This document shows, piece after piece, positions 53,318-61,747 of a stretch of DNA of 64,000 nt; positions within the stretch are counted from its first letter, which is position 1; every line of letters starts with the position of its first letter. Made by a program: the position numbers and the translations under genes. Origin of the DNA: Streptomyces canus (GTDB taxonomy: Bacteria; Actinomycetota; Actinomycetes; Streptomycetales; Streptomycetaceae); the NCBI RefSeq assembly GCF_030816965.1, contig NZ_JAUSYQ010000002.1:4373001-4437000 (forward strand), read 5' to 3'. The notes under the pieces are model-generated. The model worked only from the letters and a program-made list of their open reading frames with translations. It was not told the DNA's origin and searched no databases.

Positions 53318-54436
53318 TTACGCAGATTCGCGGAACCGCGTGGTCCGGTGCACCGGATCCGTGTCGATCTTCGGAATCACGTGCTCCCCGATGAGCCGGA
53401 TCGTCTGCAGCGTCTCCTCCTTCGGCACCCCCACCGGCAGCCCGAAGCTCAGCTGGTCCGCCCCGGCCTGCTCCCAGCGCTTGCACTGCCGGACCACCTC
53501 GTCCGGGTCCCCGCAGATCAGCAGCTCCTCCTCGATGAGCACCTCGACGAACTCCGCGGTGTACTCGGGCAGCGTCTCCGGCCACACCGGGAACCCCTCG
53601 GGTCGCGGGAAGGTGTCGTGGTACCGGAACACCAGGGACGGCAGATAGTGCAGCCCCCCGTTCACGGCGATCTCGATCGCCTCGGCGTGCGTCGGCGCGC
53701 AGATGGCCGTGGTCGTCACCATCACGTTGTCGTTGACGAAGTCCCCGATCGGCTCGGCGTCGACCACCGCCGTCTTGTACTGCTCGAGGACCCACTCCAT
53801 GTCGGAGACCTTCTGCACGCTGAAGCCCAGCACCCCGAGCCCCTTGCGCGCGGCCATGGCGTACGACGGCGGTGACCCGGCCGCGTACCACATCGCGGGG
53901 TGCGACTTCCCGTACGGCTTCGGCAGCACCTTCCGCGGCGGCAGCTGCCAGTGCTTGCCCTGGAAGCCGGCGTACTCGTCCTGGAGCCACATCCTGGGGA
54001 ACTCCGCGATGGTCTCTTCCCAGATCTCCTTGGTGTAGTTCATATCGGTCACGCCCGGTATGAACCCGAGGATCTCGTGCGAGCCCGCCCCGCGCCCGCT
54101 GCCGAACTCGAAGCGGTTCTCGGTGAGATGGTCGAGCATGGCCACCTTCTCGGCGACCTTCACGGGGTGGTTGACCTGCGCAAGGGGGTTGAAGATGCCG
54201 GAGCCGAGATGGATCCGCTCGGTCGCGTGCGCGAGGTACCCGAGGAACACGTCGTTGGCGGAGAGGTGCGAGTACTCCTCCAGGAAGTGGTGCTCGGACG
54301 CCCAGGCGTACTTGAAGCCGGACCGGTCCGCCTGGATGACGTACTCGGTCTCCTCCATCAGCGCCTTGTGCTCGGCCAGCGGGTCGGTCTCGGCACGTTT
54401 GCCCACGTATCCCTGTACAAAGAGCCCGAATTCCAA
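53318..54436 (-). CDS. LLM class flavin-dependent oxidoreductase
   Basis: The 372-residue protein is a luciferase-like monooxygenase: EFGLFVQGYVGKRAE opens the barrel, WASEHHFLEEYSHLSANDVF carries the His-His motif, NPLAQVNHPVKVAEKVAMLD and NRFEFGSGRGAGSHE follow. The only available start is TTG at 54436, since a stop codon lies in frame seven bases upstream. The GTG at 54446 belongs to another frame. Two CTGAC-N5-GTCAG palindromes lie 41 and 106 bp upstream, so this is the first gene of the three-gene unit running to the aldehyde dehydrogenase. Confidence 0.9.
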   Translation of the reverse strand: MEFGLFVQGYVGKRAETDPLAEHKALMEETEYVIQADRSGFKYAWASEHHFLEEYSHLSANDVFLGYLAHATERIHLGSGIFNPLAQVNHPVKVAEKVAMLDHLTENRFEFGSGRGAGSHEILGFIPGVTDMNYTKEIWEETIAEFPRMWLQDEYAGFQGKHWQLPPRKVLPKPYGKSHPAMWYAAGSPPSYAMAARKGLGVLGFSVQKVSDMEWVLEQYKTAVVDAEPIGDFVNDNVMVTTTAICAPTHAEAIEIAVNGGLHYLPSLVFRYHDTFPRPEGFPVWPETLPEYTAEFVEVLIEEELLICGDPDEVVRQCKRWEQAGADQLSFGLPVGVPKEETLQTIRLIGEHVIPKIDTDPVHRTTRFRESA

Positions 54437-54476
54437 GGAGGTTCACCGTCCCCAGTCTGTCTCTGACACTCCTGTT

Positions 54477-54494
54477 TCTGACACACCGTCAGAT
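54477..54494. promoter_or_regulatory. operator B, CTGAC-N5-GTCAG palindrome
   Basis: TCTGACACACCGTCAGAT lies 41 bp upstream of the LLM oxidoreductase start. Confidence 0.65.
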
Positions 54495-54541
54495 TTCTGA
54501 TCCGCCGCCGACTGTGGCACCGGGCGCATACACCGTCAATA

Positions 54542-54559
54542 GCTGACGGGCCGTCAGAT
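54542..54559. promoter_or_regulatory. operator C, CTGAC-N5-GTCAG palindrome
   Basis: CTGACGGGCCGTCAG is a 7+1+7 perfect palindrome. It overlaps the SDR stop codon and lies 65 bp upstream of operator B, so the pair could bind one regulator cooperatively. Confidence 0.65.
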
Positions 54560-55324
54560 GACGGAGACCCCGGCGAGCCACCCGCCGTCGATCACGAACG
54601 GCTGGCCGGTGATGTACGAGGAGTCGGCGGAGGTCAGGAAGAGCGCGAGCGCCGCCACCTCCTCCGGCCGCCCGATCCGGCCCAGCGGGACGACCTTGCG
54701 GTAGAACCGGTCGAGCCCCCGGGATGCCTCCTCGCCGTCCGCCGACGGATCCAGGACCGCCGGGTTGGACATCGCGGTGTCCACGGCACCCGGGCACATG
54801 GCGTTGACCCGGATACCGCGCGGTGCCAGCTCCAGCGCGGCGACCCGGGTGAGCCCGAGGATCGCGTGCTTGGAGGCCGCGTAGGCGCCCACGCCCGCCA
54901 TCCCGGTCACCCCGGTGTAGGAGGCGGTGTTGACGATCGTGCCGCCGTCGGACAGGACCGGCGCCACGGTCCTGATGCCGAGGAAGCAGCCGACCTGGTT
55001 GACGTTCACGACCTGCATGAACTCGTCGAGGGGGGTGTCGAGAAGGGAGTTGAAGCGCAGGATGCCGGCGTTGTTGACGAGCCCGTCGACCCGGCCGTAC
55101 TCCTCGACCACGGTCTGTGCCGCCCGCCGCCAGTCGGGCTCCTGGCTCACGTCCAGGTGGACGTACAGCGCCCCGATCTCCTCGGCGAGCGCCTTCCCCT
55201 GCTCGTCCAGCACATCTCCTACGACGACCTCGGCGCCCTCCTCCCGGAACAGCCGGGCCTCCTGCTCGCCCTGCCCGCGCGCCGCGCCGGTGACGAGGAC
55301 GACGCGTCCGTCCAGCTTGCCCAT
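54554..55324 (-). CDS. short-chain dehydrogenase/reductase
   Basis: The 256-residue protein is a classical SDR close to hydroxysteroid dehydrogenases: VLVTGAARGQGEQEARLF (cofactor), VGDVLDEQG (Asp selecting NAD), LVNNAGILRF, NTASYTGVTGMAGVGAYAASK (Ser, Tyr, Lys) and PGAVDTAMSNP. GGAG precedes the ATG. It lies 11 bp after the second LLM oxidoreductase gene and closes the operon that begins with the amidohydrolase at 57.5 kb. Confidence 0.93.
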   Translation of the reverse strand: MGKLDGRVVLVTGAARGQGEQEARLFREEGAEVVVGDVLDEQGKALAEEIGALYVHLDVSQEPDWRRAAQTVVEEYGRVDGLVNNAGILRFNSLLDTPLDEFMQVVNVNQVGCFLGIRTVAPVLSDGGTIVNTASYTGVTGMAGVGAYAASKHAILGLTRVAALELAPRGIRVNAMCPGAVDTAMSNPAVLDPSADGEEASRGLDRFYRKVVPLGRIGRPEEVAALALFLTSADSSYITGQPFVIDGGWLAGVSVI

Positions 55325-55335
55325 GCGGTGACTCC

Positions 55336-56253
55336 TCAGAGGTGGGGGCCTATGTCGGCGCCGAACGCCGAGATCTGGTCGATGAGTTCGGTACGTCCGC
55401 GGCTGCGGAAGCGCACCTGGATCTGGTCCACGCCCATCGCGCGGTAGGCACGCAGTGACGCGGCGAGTGCGTCGGGCGCGCCGCTGAGCGTCCGGCTGCC
55501 GACGTCCCACGTGGGCGTGCCGACGTAGAGCGGCTCGGCGATGGCCCCGACGCTGAACGGCCCTTCGATGCCCGCCTCCGCGCGCAGCCGCCGTATCCGC
55601 TCGATCTGTGCGGGCAGCCGGTCCCGGGGGTCCCCCTGGGGCAGCCACCCGTCACCCTTGAGCGCGGCCCGGCGTACGGCGGCCGGAGAGGACCCGCCGA
55701 CCCACACCGGTACGCGGGACTGCACGGGCCGTGGCCGCTGGCCGAGGCCCTCGAAGTCGTAGAGCTTGCCGTGGTGTTCGGGGTACTCCTCGGGCCCCAG
55801 GGTCTTTCGCAGCGCGTCGATCGACTCGTCGAGGACGGCGCCGCGACCCGCGAAGTCGACCCCGAGCGCCTCGAACTCCTCCTGCACATGTCCGGCGCCG
55901 ACGCCGAGGATCAGCCGGCCGCCGCTGAGATGGTCGAGGGTGGCGTACTGCTTGGCGGTGAGCAGGGGGTGCCGCAGCCCGACCACCGCCACATGACTCA
56001 GCAGCCGCGCCCGTTCGGTCACGCCCGCCAGGAAGGCGAGGGTGGCGACCGGGTCGTACCAGACCGTGCTCATCGCGGGGGCGAGGCGGCGTGGGACGGC
56101 CACGTGGTCGCAGGCCGCGATGTACGCGAACCCGGCACGGTCGGCGGCCCCGGCCACCTCGGCGAGGTCTTCAGGCCCGGCGCCGGCCTCCCAGGGCTCG
56201 GCGTAGATCGTGCTCTGGGACTGGACGGGGAGCTGGATGCCGTACTCGATCAC
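55336..56253 (-). CDS. LLM class F420-dependent oxidoreductase
   Basis: The 305-residue protein is a luciferase-like TIM barrel: IEYGIQLPVQSQSTIYAEPW, ACDHVAVPRRLAPAM, RHPLLTAKQYATLDHLSGGR and LGVGAGHVQEEFEALGVDF, typical of the F420-dependent subgroup. The GTG start overlaps the upstream stop (GTGA), so it is translationally coupled to the amidohydrolase. With the SDR that follows it forms an oxidoreductive trio. Confidence 0.9.
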   Translation of the reverse strand: MIEYGIQLPVQSQSTIYAEPWEAGAGPEDLAEVAGAADRAGFAYIAACDHVAVPRRLAPAMSTVWYDPVATLAFLAGVTERARLLSHVAVVGLRHPLLTAKQYATLDHLSGGRLILGVGAGHVQEEFEALGVDFAGRGAVLDESIDALRKTLGPEEYPEHHGKLYDFEGLGQRPRPVQSRVPVWVGGSSPAAVRRAALKGDGWLPQGDPRDRLPAQIERIRRLRAEAGIEGPFSVGAIAEPLYVGTPTWDVGSRTLSGAPDALAASLRAYRAMGVDQIQVRFRSRGRTELIDQISAFGADIGPHL

Positions 56254-57482
56254 TTCGGGCCGTCCCAGAGGCCGTCCGGGGTGAGGCCGAGCAGGTCGAT
56301 GGCGTTGCCGCGGACGATCCGCTCCACCACGTCGGCGTCCAGGTGCCCCATCTGGGCCTCCCCGACCTCCCTCGACTTGGGCCACGTCGAGTCGGAGTGG
56401 GGGTAGTCGGTCTCGTACAGCACGTTCCCCACGCCGATCGCGGCGAGGTTCTTCAGGCCGAACGCGTCGTCGAAGAAGCAGCCGTAGACGTGCTCGGTGA
56501 AGAGCTCGGACGGCGGGCGGTGGACCTTGTCGGCGACGCCGCCCCAGCCGCGGTTCTCCTCCCAGACCACGTCGGCGCGCTCCAGGATGTAGGGGATCCA
56601 GCCGATCTGACCCTCGGCGTACATGATCTTCAGGTTCGGGAAGCGCTCGAACTTGCCGCTCATCAGCCAGTCGACCATCGAGAAGCAGCAGTTGGCGAAG
56701 GTGATCGTGGAGCCGACGGCGGGCGGGGCGTCGGCGGAGGTGGAGGGCATACGGCTGCTGGAGCCGATGTGCATCGCGATGACCGTGCCGGTCTCGTCGC
56801 AGGCGGCGAGGAAGGGGTCCCAGTCGTCGGAGTGGACGGAGGGCAGGCCCAGGTGCGGGGGTATCTCGGAGAAGGCGACGGCGCGAACGCCTCGGGCGGC
56901 GTTGCGGCGGACCTCCGCGGCGGCCAGCTCGGCGTCCCAGAGCGGGATCAGGGTGAGCGGTATGAGCCGGCCCTGCGCGTCGGGGCCGCACCACTCCTCC
57001 ACCATCCAGTCGTTGTAGGCCTGGACGCAGAGCAGGCCCAGTTCGTGGTCCTTGGCCTCGGTGAAGGTCTGGCCGCAGAAACGCGGGAAGGTCGGGAAGC
57101 AGACGGCCGACTGGACGTGGTTGACGTCCATGTCGGCGAGGCGCTGCGGGACGTCGTAGGAGCCGGGGCGCATCTGTTCGTACGTGATGACCTCCAGCTT
57201 GATCTCGTCCCTGCTGTAGCCGACCGCCGTGTCGAGACGGGTGAGGGGGCGCTGGAGTCCCTCGTACAGCCACCAGTCGCCGAGGGGTCCGTCGTCCCCG
57301 GGGGCGCCCATCACGGGTTTGAAGCGGCCGCCCAGGAAGCTGATCTCCTTGAGCGGGGCGCGGACGATGCGGGGGCCGGTGTCGAGGTACTTCTTCGGGA
57401 GCCGGTTCTGCCAGACGTCGGAGGGCTCCACCGTGTGGTCGTCGACGGAGATGATCTTCGGAAGTGCCGTCGTGGTCTCCAT
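56250..57482 (-). CDS. amidohydrolase family (Amidohydro_2) hydrolase/decarboxylase
   Basis: The 410-residue protein has the metal site of Amidohydro_2 enzymes: IISVDDHTVEPSDVWQNRL (here D-D-H where many have D-x-H-x-H), AMHIGSSSRMPS (His) and VLYETDYPHSDSTWPKS (Asp, His). The family includes decarboxylases and hydrolases of ring-cleavage products. A GTG three codons upstream is an alternative start. Operator D lies 21 bp upstream, so this gene heads the operon with the LLM oxidoreductase and SDR. Confidence 0.9.
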   Translation of the reverse strand: METTTALPKIISVDDHTVEPSDVWQNRLPKKYLDTGPRIVRAPLKEISFLGGRFKPVMGAPGDDGPLGDWWLYEGLQRPLTRLDTAVGYSRDEIKLEVITYEQMRPGSYDVPQRLADMDVNHVQSAVCFPTFPRFCGQTFTEAKDHELGLLCVQAYNDWMVEEWCGPDAQGRLIPLTLIPLWDAELAAAEVRRNAARGVRAVAFSEIPPHLGLPSVHSDDWDPFLAACDETGTVIAMHIGSSSRMPSTSADAPPAVGSTITFANCCFSMVDWLMSGKFERFPNLKIMYAEGQIGWIPYILERADVVWEENRGWGGVADKVHRPPSELFTEHVYGCFFDDAFGLKNLAAIGVGNVLYETDYPHSDSTWPKSREVGEAQMGHLDADVVERIVRGNAIDLLGLTPDGLWDGPK

Positions 57483-57502
57483 GGCGCTCACGGTAGCGCC
57501 GA

Positions 57503-57520
57503 TCTGACGGCCCGTCAGCT
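57503..57520. promoter_or_regulatory. operator D, CTGAC-N5-GTCAG palindrome
   Basis: CTGACGGCCCGTCAG, a 7+1+7 perfect palindrome, 21 bp upstream of the amidohydrolase start. Confidence 0.7.
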
Positions 57521-57690
57521 AGGTGTGCGGCGGCCGATGCCGACGGTTCCCGTGCGGAAGTGTGCGGAGAGAGAGTGAGGGCCTTGTGATATACCGCGCG
57601 CCCATCTGTGATCAGCCTCCCCACAGCTGACGCATCCGCCATGGACAAGGCAAACTGACCGAGTTGTAAACAGGCCCTAGGGGGACGGCG

Positions 57691-60600
57691 ATGGACGGTG
57701 TACCGCGGGTGCCGGAGCAGAGGCGTCCCGGCTCCTCGGCGGGGGCCGGGGAGGACACGGGCTCCGTGGCGGGGGCCGGGGGGTACGAGGGCCTCGCGGC
57801 GGGGATCGGGGAGGGCCCGGACCCCGCGAGCGGAGCCGTGCAACATGCGGGCCCCGTGGCGGGAGTCGGGGAGGGCCCGGGCTCTGCGGCGGAAGCCGGG
57901 CAACATGCGGGCCTCGCGGCGGGGGTCGGTCAACACACCAACCTCGCGACGGGAGTCGGAGAGGACACAGACTCGGCGGCGGGACTTGCGCGACACGCGA
58001 GCCCCGCGACCGGAGCCGAGCAGCACACGGACCCCGCGGCGCGAGCCGGACAACACACCAACCCCGCGACGGGAGTCGGAGAGGACACAGACTCGGCGGC
58101 GGGACTTGCGCGACACGCGAGCCCCGCGACCGGAGCCGAGCAGCACACGGACCCCGCGGCGCGAGCCGGACAACACACCAACCCCGCGACGGGAGTCGGA
58201 GAGGACACGGACCCTGCGGCGGGAGCCGGGCAACATGCGGGCCCCGTGGCGGAAGTCGGGGATAGCCCGGGCGCCGCGACCGGAGCCGGCCAACACACCA
58301 ACCCCGCCACCGGAGCCGCGCACCACACCAACCCCGCCACCGGATCCGAGCAGCACACCAACCCCGCGACGGCGCCCGCACCGCTGCGCTTCAGCGTGCT
58401 CGGGCCGGTGCGTGCCCGGCGTGGCGAGGAGGTGCTGAACACCGGCTCACCCCAGCAACGCGCGCTGCTCGCCGCCCTGTTGCTGCGCGAGGGCCGTACC
58501 GCGACCGCCGCCGAGCTGATCGACGCCCTGTGGGGCGAGGAACCGCCCTCCCAGGCCCTGGCCGCCGTGCGCACGTACGCCTCCCGGCTCCGCAAGATCC
58601 TCGGCCCCGGGATCCTGGTCAGCGAGTCCGGCGGTTACGCGATCCGCGGGCTCGGCGAGGACGCGCTCGACCTGGCCGCCGCCCAGGAACTCGCCACCGA
58701 GGCGGAGAAGGCCCGCAGCACCGGGGACCTGGGCCATGCGCGGGACGCGCTGACCCGGGCGCTGGCCCTGTGGGACGGCGAGGTGCTCGCGGGAGTGCCG
58801 GGGCCGTACGCCGAGGCACAGCGCGTGCGTCTTCAGGAGTGGCGGCTGCAACTCCTCGAAACCCGCCTCGACATGGACCTGGAGCAGGGCTGCCACGCGG
58901 AGGCGGTCTCCGAACTCACCGCCCTCACCGCCGAACACCCCCTGCGCGAGCGCCTGCGCGAGCTGCTCATGCTGGCCCTGTACCGCTCCGGCCGCCAGGC
59001 GGAGGCCCTCGCGGTCTACGCCGACACCCGCCGCCTGCTCGCCGACGAACTCGGCGTCGACCCCCGTCCCGGCCTGCGCGAACTCCAGCAGCGCATCCTC
59101 CAGGCCGACCCCGGCCTCGCGGCCCCCTCCTCCCCGCAGCCCGAACCGGTCGCCGCCCCCGTCCGGCCCGCCCAACTACCGGCCACGGTCCCGGACTTCA
59201 CCGGCCGCGCGTCCTTCGTCACCGAACTGAGCCAGGTGCTCGCCTCAGGCTCCGAGGGCCGCGTGATGGCGGTCTCCGCGCTGGCCGGCATCGGCGGCGT
59301 CGGCAAGACGACCCTCGCGGTGCACGTGGCCCACCAGTGCCGCGCGGCCTTCCCCGACGGGCAGCTCTACGTCGACCTCCAGGGCGCGGGGTCCCGGGCG
59401 GCCGAGCCGGAGACGGTCCTCGGCGCCTTCCTCAGAGCCCTCGGCACCGCCGACTCCGCGATCCCGGACTCCCTTCAGGAGCGGTCCGCCCTGTACCGCT
59501 CGGTCCTCGACGGCCGCCGGGTCCTGGTCCTGCTCGACAACGCGCGCGACGCGGCCCAGATACGGCCCCTGCTGCCGGGCACGGAAGGCTGCGCGGCCCT
59601 GGTGACCTCCCGGGTCCGCATGGTCGACCTCGCCGGAGCCCACCTGGTCGACCTGGACGTGATGTCCCCCGACGAGGCCCTCCAGCTGTTCACCAAGATC
59701 GTCGGCGAGGAACGGGTCGCCTCCGAGCGCAAGGCCGCCCTCGACGTGGTCGCCGCCTGCGGGTTCCTCCCGCTCGCCATCCGCATCGCCGCCTCCCGCC
59801 TGGCGGCCCGCCGCACCTGGACGGTCTCCGTCCTCGCGGCGAAGCTCGCCGACGAACGCCGCCGCCTCGACGAACTCCAGGCCGGCGACCTCGCGGTGAA
59901 GGCCACCTTCGAACTCGGCTACGGCCAGCTGGAGCCCGCCCAGGCCCGCGCCTTCCGCCTGCTGGGCCTCGCCGACGGCCCGGACATCTCGCTCGCCGCG
60001 GCCGCCGCCGTACTGGACCTGCCCGTCGAGGACACCGAGGACCTTCTGGAGGCCCTGGTCGACACCTCGCTGCTGGAGTCGGCGGCGCCCGGCCGCTACC
60101 GGTTCCACGATCTCGTACGGCTCTACGCGCGTGCGTGCGCCGAACGCGACGAGTGGCCGCCCAGTGAGCGGGAGGCGGCGCTGTCCCGGCTGCTGGACTT
60201 CTATCTCTCGACCGCGGCCGCCGTGTACGCCATCGAGCGTCCCGGCGACCGGCTGGTGGAGCACCTGGAGGAGATCCGCTACCCCGGGCTGTCCTTCGCG
60301 GACCGCCACACCGCCCAGGACTGGCTGTACGCGGAGGCCAACGCCCTGCTCGCCTTCGTCCAGCAGTGCGCGAAGGGGGCCCTGCTGCGGCGCGCGGTGG
60401 ATCTGCTGTGGGTGGCGAAGGACCTGGCCGAGTCGGGGGCCAACTCCAAGCAGTACGAGGTCGCCGCCGTCGCCCTGCGGGACGCGGCCGACGCGGCGGA
60501 CGACCCGCGCAGCCGCGCGCGTGCGCTCACCACCCTGACCGCCGTCCACCTCGTCGCCGGCCGCTTCGAGCAGGCCGACGCGGAGGCCCGGCTGGCCATG

Positions 60601-61275
60601 GACCTCGCCCGCGCGGCGGACGACCTGGCGCCCCGCTGCTGGGCGGCCAACGACCGCGGCATCATCGCGCTCTACCAAGGGCGTCACCCCGAGGGCGAGG
60701 CGTATCTGAAGGAGGCCATCGAGAGCTTCCGGCTCGACCGGAACCTCGCGGGCGAGGCCAGCGCGCTGTGCAACCTCTCCCGCATCCACCTGGCCATGGG
60801 GCAGAGCACCAGCGCCGTGGAACTCGCCCAGCAGGGCATCGCCATCTACGACCGGCTCGGGCACGCCCTGCGCGGCGCGAACGGCCGGTACGCGCTGGGC
60901 CTGGCGCTCACCGGGCAGGGGCGCCTGGACGCCGCCGTGGACCGGCTGACGGAGGCGCTCGAGGTCTTCCGCGACAGCCGGCAGCGACTGTGGGAGGGCA
61001 TGACGCTCTTCCGGCTCGCCGAGGCACACCTCGTCGGCCGCAGGCCCGCGCAGGCCGCCGCCCTGACCGAGCAGGCCCTGGCCGTACTGCGGGGCATCGG
61101 CGGCGAGTGGCGGCGCGGCAACGTCCTGACGGTCCTCGGCCGCGCCCTCAGCGGGCTCGGGCAGCCCGGCCGGGCGGAGGCGTGCTGGGAGGAGGCGCTC
61201 GGCATCTTCGAGCAGCTGGGCTCGCCGGAGGCGGCCGACGTACGGCTCCTGCTCACCCCGTCGGCCACCGTGTAG
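57691..61275 (+). CDS. afsR: AfsR, SARP-family global regulator with N-terminal decapeptide repeats
   Basis: The 1194-residue protein has an N-terminal region (about 9-232) made of decapeptide repeats. A SARP DNA-binding domain follows (LRFSVLGPVRARRGEEVLN, about 233-325), then the BTAD helical domain to about 470 and an NB-ARC ATPase with GIGGVGKTT near 533 and VLVLLDNARDAAQ. A TPR region runs from about 880 to the end. AfsR is a pleiotropic activator of secondary metabolism, phosphorylated by AfsK in S. coelicolor, and activates afsS. The afsS homologue lies 200 bp downstream with an AfsR-type box in between, which secures the name. Without the repeats its length is close to known AfsR proteins (about 990). 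GGGGGA precedes the ATG. Confidence 0.9.
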   Translation: MDGVPRVPEQRRPGSSAGAGEDTGSVAGAGGYEGLAAGIGEGPDPASGAVQHAGPVAGVGEGPGSAAEAGQHAGLAAGVGQHTNLATGVGEDTDSAAGLARHASPATGAEQHTDPAARAGQHTNPATGVGEDTDSAAGLARHASPATGAEQHTDPAARAGQHTNPATGVGEDTDPAAGAGQHAGPVAEVGDSPGAATGAGQHTNPATGAAHHTNPATGSEQHTNPATAPAPLRFSVLGPVRARRGEEVLNTGSPQQRALLAALLLREGRTATAAELIDALWGEEPPSQALAAVRTYASRLRKILGPGILVSESGGYAIRGLGEDALDLAAAQELATEAEKARSTGDLGHARDALTRALALWDGEVLAGVPGPYAEAQRVRLQEWRLQLLETRLDMDLEQGCHAEAVSELTALTAEHPLRERLRELLMLALYRSGRQAEALAVYADTRRLLADELGVDPRPGLRELQQRILQADPGLAAPSSPQPEPVAAPVRPAQLPATVPDFTGRASFVTELSQVLASGSEGRVMAVSALAGIGGVGKTTLAVHVAHQCRAAFPDGQLYVDLQGAGSRAAEPETVLGAFLRALGTADSAIPDSLQERSALYRSVLDGRRVLVLLDNARDAAQIRPLLPGTEGCAALVTSRVRMVDLAGAHLVDLDVMSPDEALQLFTKIVGEERVASERKAALDVVAACGFLPLAIRIAASRLAARRTWTVSVLAAKLADERRRLDELQAGDLAVKATFELGYGQLEPAQARAFRLLGLADGPDISLAAAAAVLDLPVEDTEDLLEALVDTSLLESAAPGRYRFHDLVRLYARACAERDEWPPSEREAALSRLLDFYLSTAAAVYAIERPGDRLVEHLEEIRYPGLSFADRHTAQDWLYAEANALLAFVQQCAKGALLRRAVDLLWVAKDLAESGANSKQYEVAAVALRDAADAADDPRSRARALTTLTAVHLVAGRFEQADAEARLAMDLARAADDLAPRCWAANDRGIIALYQGRHPEGEAYLKEAIESFRLDRNLAGEASALCNLSRIHLAMGQSTSAVELAQQGIAIYDRLGHALRGANGRYALGLALTGQGRLDAAVDRLTEALEVFRDSRQRLWEGMTLFRLAEAHLVGRRPAQAAALTEQALAVLRGIGGEWRRGNVLTVLGRALSGLGQPGRAEACWEEALGIFEQLGSPEAADVRLLLTPSATV
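57717..58386 (+). repeat. 30-bp coding repeats (decapeptides) with a 120-bp perfect duplication
   Basis: About 22 in-frame 30-bp units encode decapeptides such as AGQHTNPATG, VGEDTDSAAG, LARHASPATG and AEQHTDPAAR. Four units form a 120-bp higher-order repeat; 57961-58080 and 58081-58200 are identical base for base. Units near the ends are more diverged than those in the middle, as expected of expansion by unequal exchange or slippage. Confidence 0.9.
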
Positions 61276-61292
61276 GGCGCCCGGCGGACCGG

Positions 61293-61314
61293 CGTTCATC
61301 GTTCGTTTATCGCC
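61293..61314 (+). promoter_or_regulatory. AfsR box in the afsS promoter
   Basis: CGTTCATCGTT and CGTTTATCGCC are 11-bp direct repeats (heptamers CGTTCAT and CGTTTAT), the arrangement bound by SARP proteins next to the -35 region of afsS in S. coelicolor. A -10 region should lie shortly downstream. Confidence 0.8.
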
Positions 61315-61403
61315 GCACGGCACCCTCAGGTTGTCGATCCGTCGCGTCGGGGGGCAGACGGGTCAGCGGTGGTCTCCATCGCTAGGGTTACCGACCCTGA
61401 CAT

Positions 61404-61441
61404 GCCCGCCCGGCGGCCCTCGGGGGAGTCGCCGGGCGGGC
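61404..61441 (+). promoter_or_regulatory. strong hairpin in the afsS leader
   Basis: GCCCGCCCGGCG and CGCCGGGCGGGC form a perfect 12-bp stem with a 14-nt loop, 34 bp before the afsS start and downstream of the AfsR box. It could be the afsR terminator, an attenuator of afsS, or both. Confidence 0.65.
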
Positions 61442-61475
61442 TTCGCCCATCACACAAACGGGAGAGTCACCACCC

Positions 61476-61664
61476 ATGAGTGCAACCGAGAAGCAGGACG
61501 GCACGGTCAAGCCGCTCGACAACCACGCCACGGGGACCGAGGACGAGGTCAAGCCGCTCGACAACCACGCCACGGGCGCCGAGAAGGTCGTCACCCTGGC
61601 CGTCGGCACGACGGACGGCACGGTCAAGCCGCTCGACAACCACGCCACGGACGAAGAGGCCTGA
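61476..61664 (+). CDS. afsS: AfsS-like small regulatory protein
   Basis: The 62-residue acidic protein contains three copies of VKPLDNHATG or a close variant (near residues 11-20, 25-34 and 50-58). AfsS proteins of about 63 residues carry similar Asp-Asn-His repeats and act downstream of AfsR to raise antibiotic production; their biochemical role is unsettled. GGGAGAG precedes the ATG. Its position after afsR matches S. coelicolor. Because of the repeated short units it could also be mistaken for a multi-core peptide precursor, but no modification enzymes are nearby. Confidence 0.9.
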   Translation: MSATEKQDGTVKPLDNHATGTEDEVKPLDNHATGAEKVVTLAVGTTDGTVKPLDNHATDEEA

Positions 61665-61747
61665 CAAGGACTTACCTCGCACGGGGATCGGCCGCGGCGG
61701 CGCGGAGGGGGAGCCGTCGCGGCCGAGGCATGTCCGGGGCCGGTCAC

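Noticed and set aside
53318..54446. Start of the LLM gene at the GTG at 54446
   Set aside because: That GTG is in another frame; in the LLM frame a stop codon lies just upstream of the TTG at 54436.
55336..58356. A 1006-codon minus-strand frame running from the LLM gene into the afsR repeats
   Set aside because: Only its last 305 codons are a real protein; the rest is out of frame with the amidohydrolase and mirrors the afsR repeats.
61476..61664. RiPP precursor with repeated cores
   Set aside because: The repeats and the place after afsR match AfsS, and no maturation enzymes are nearby.
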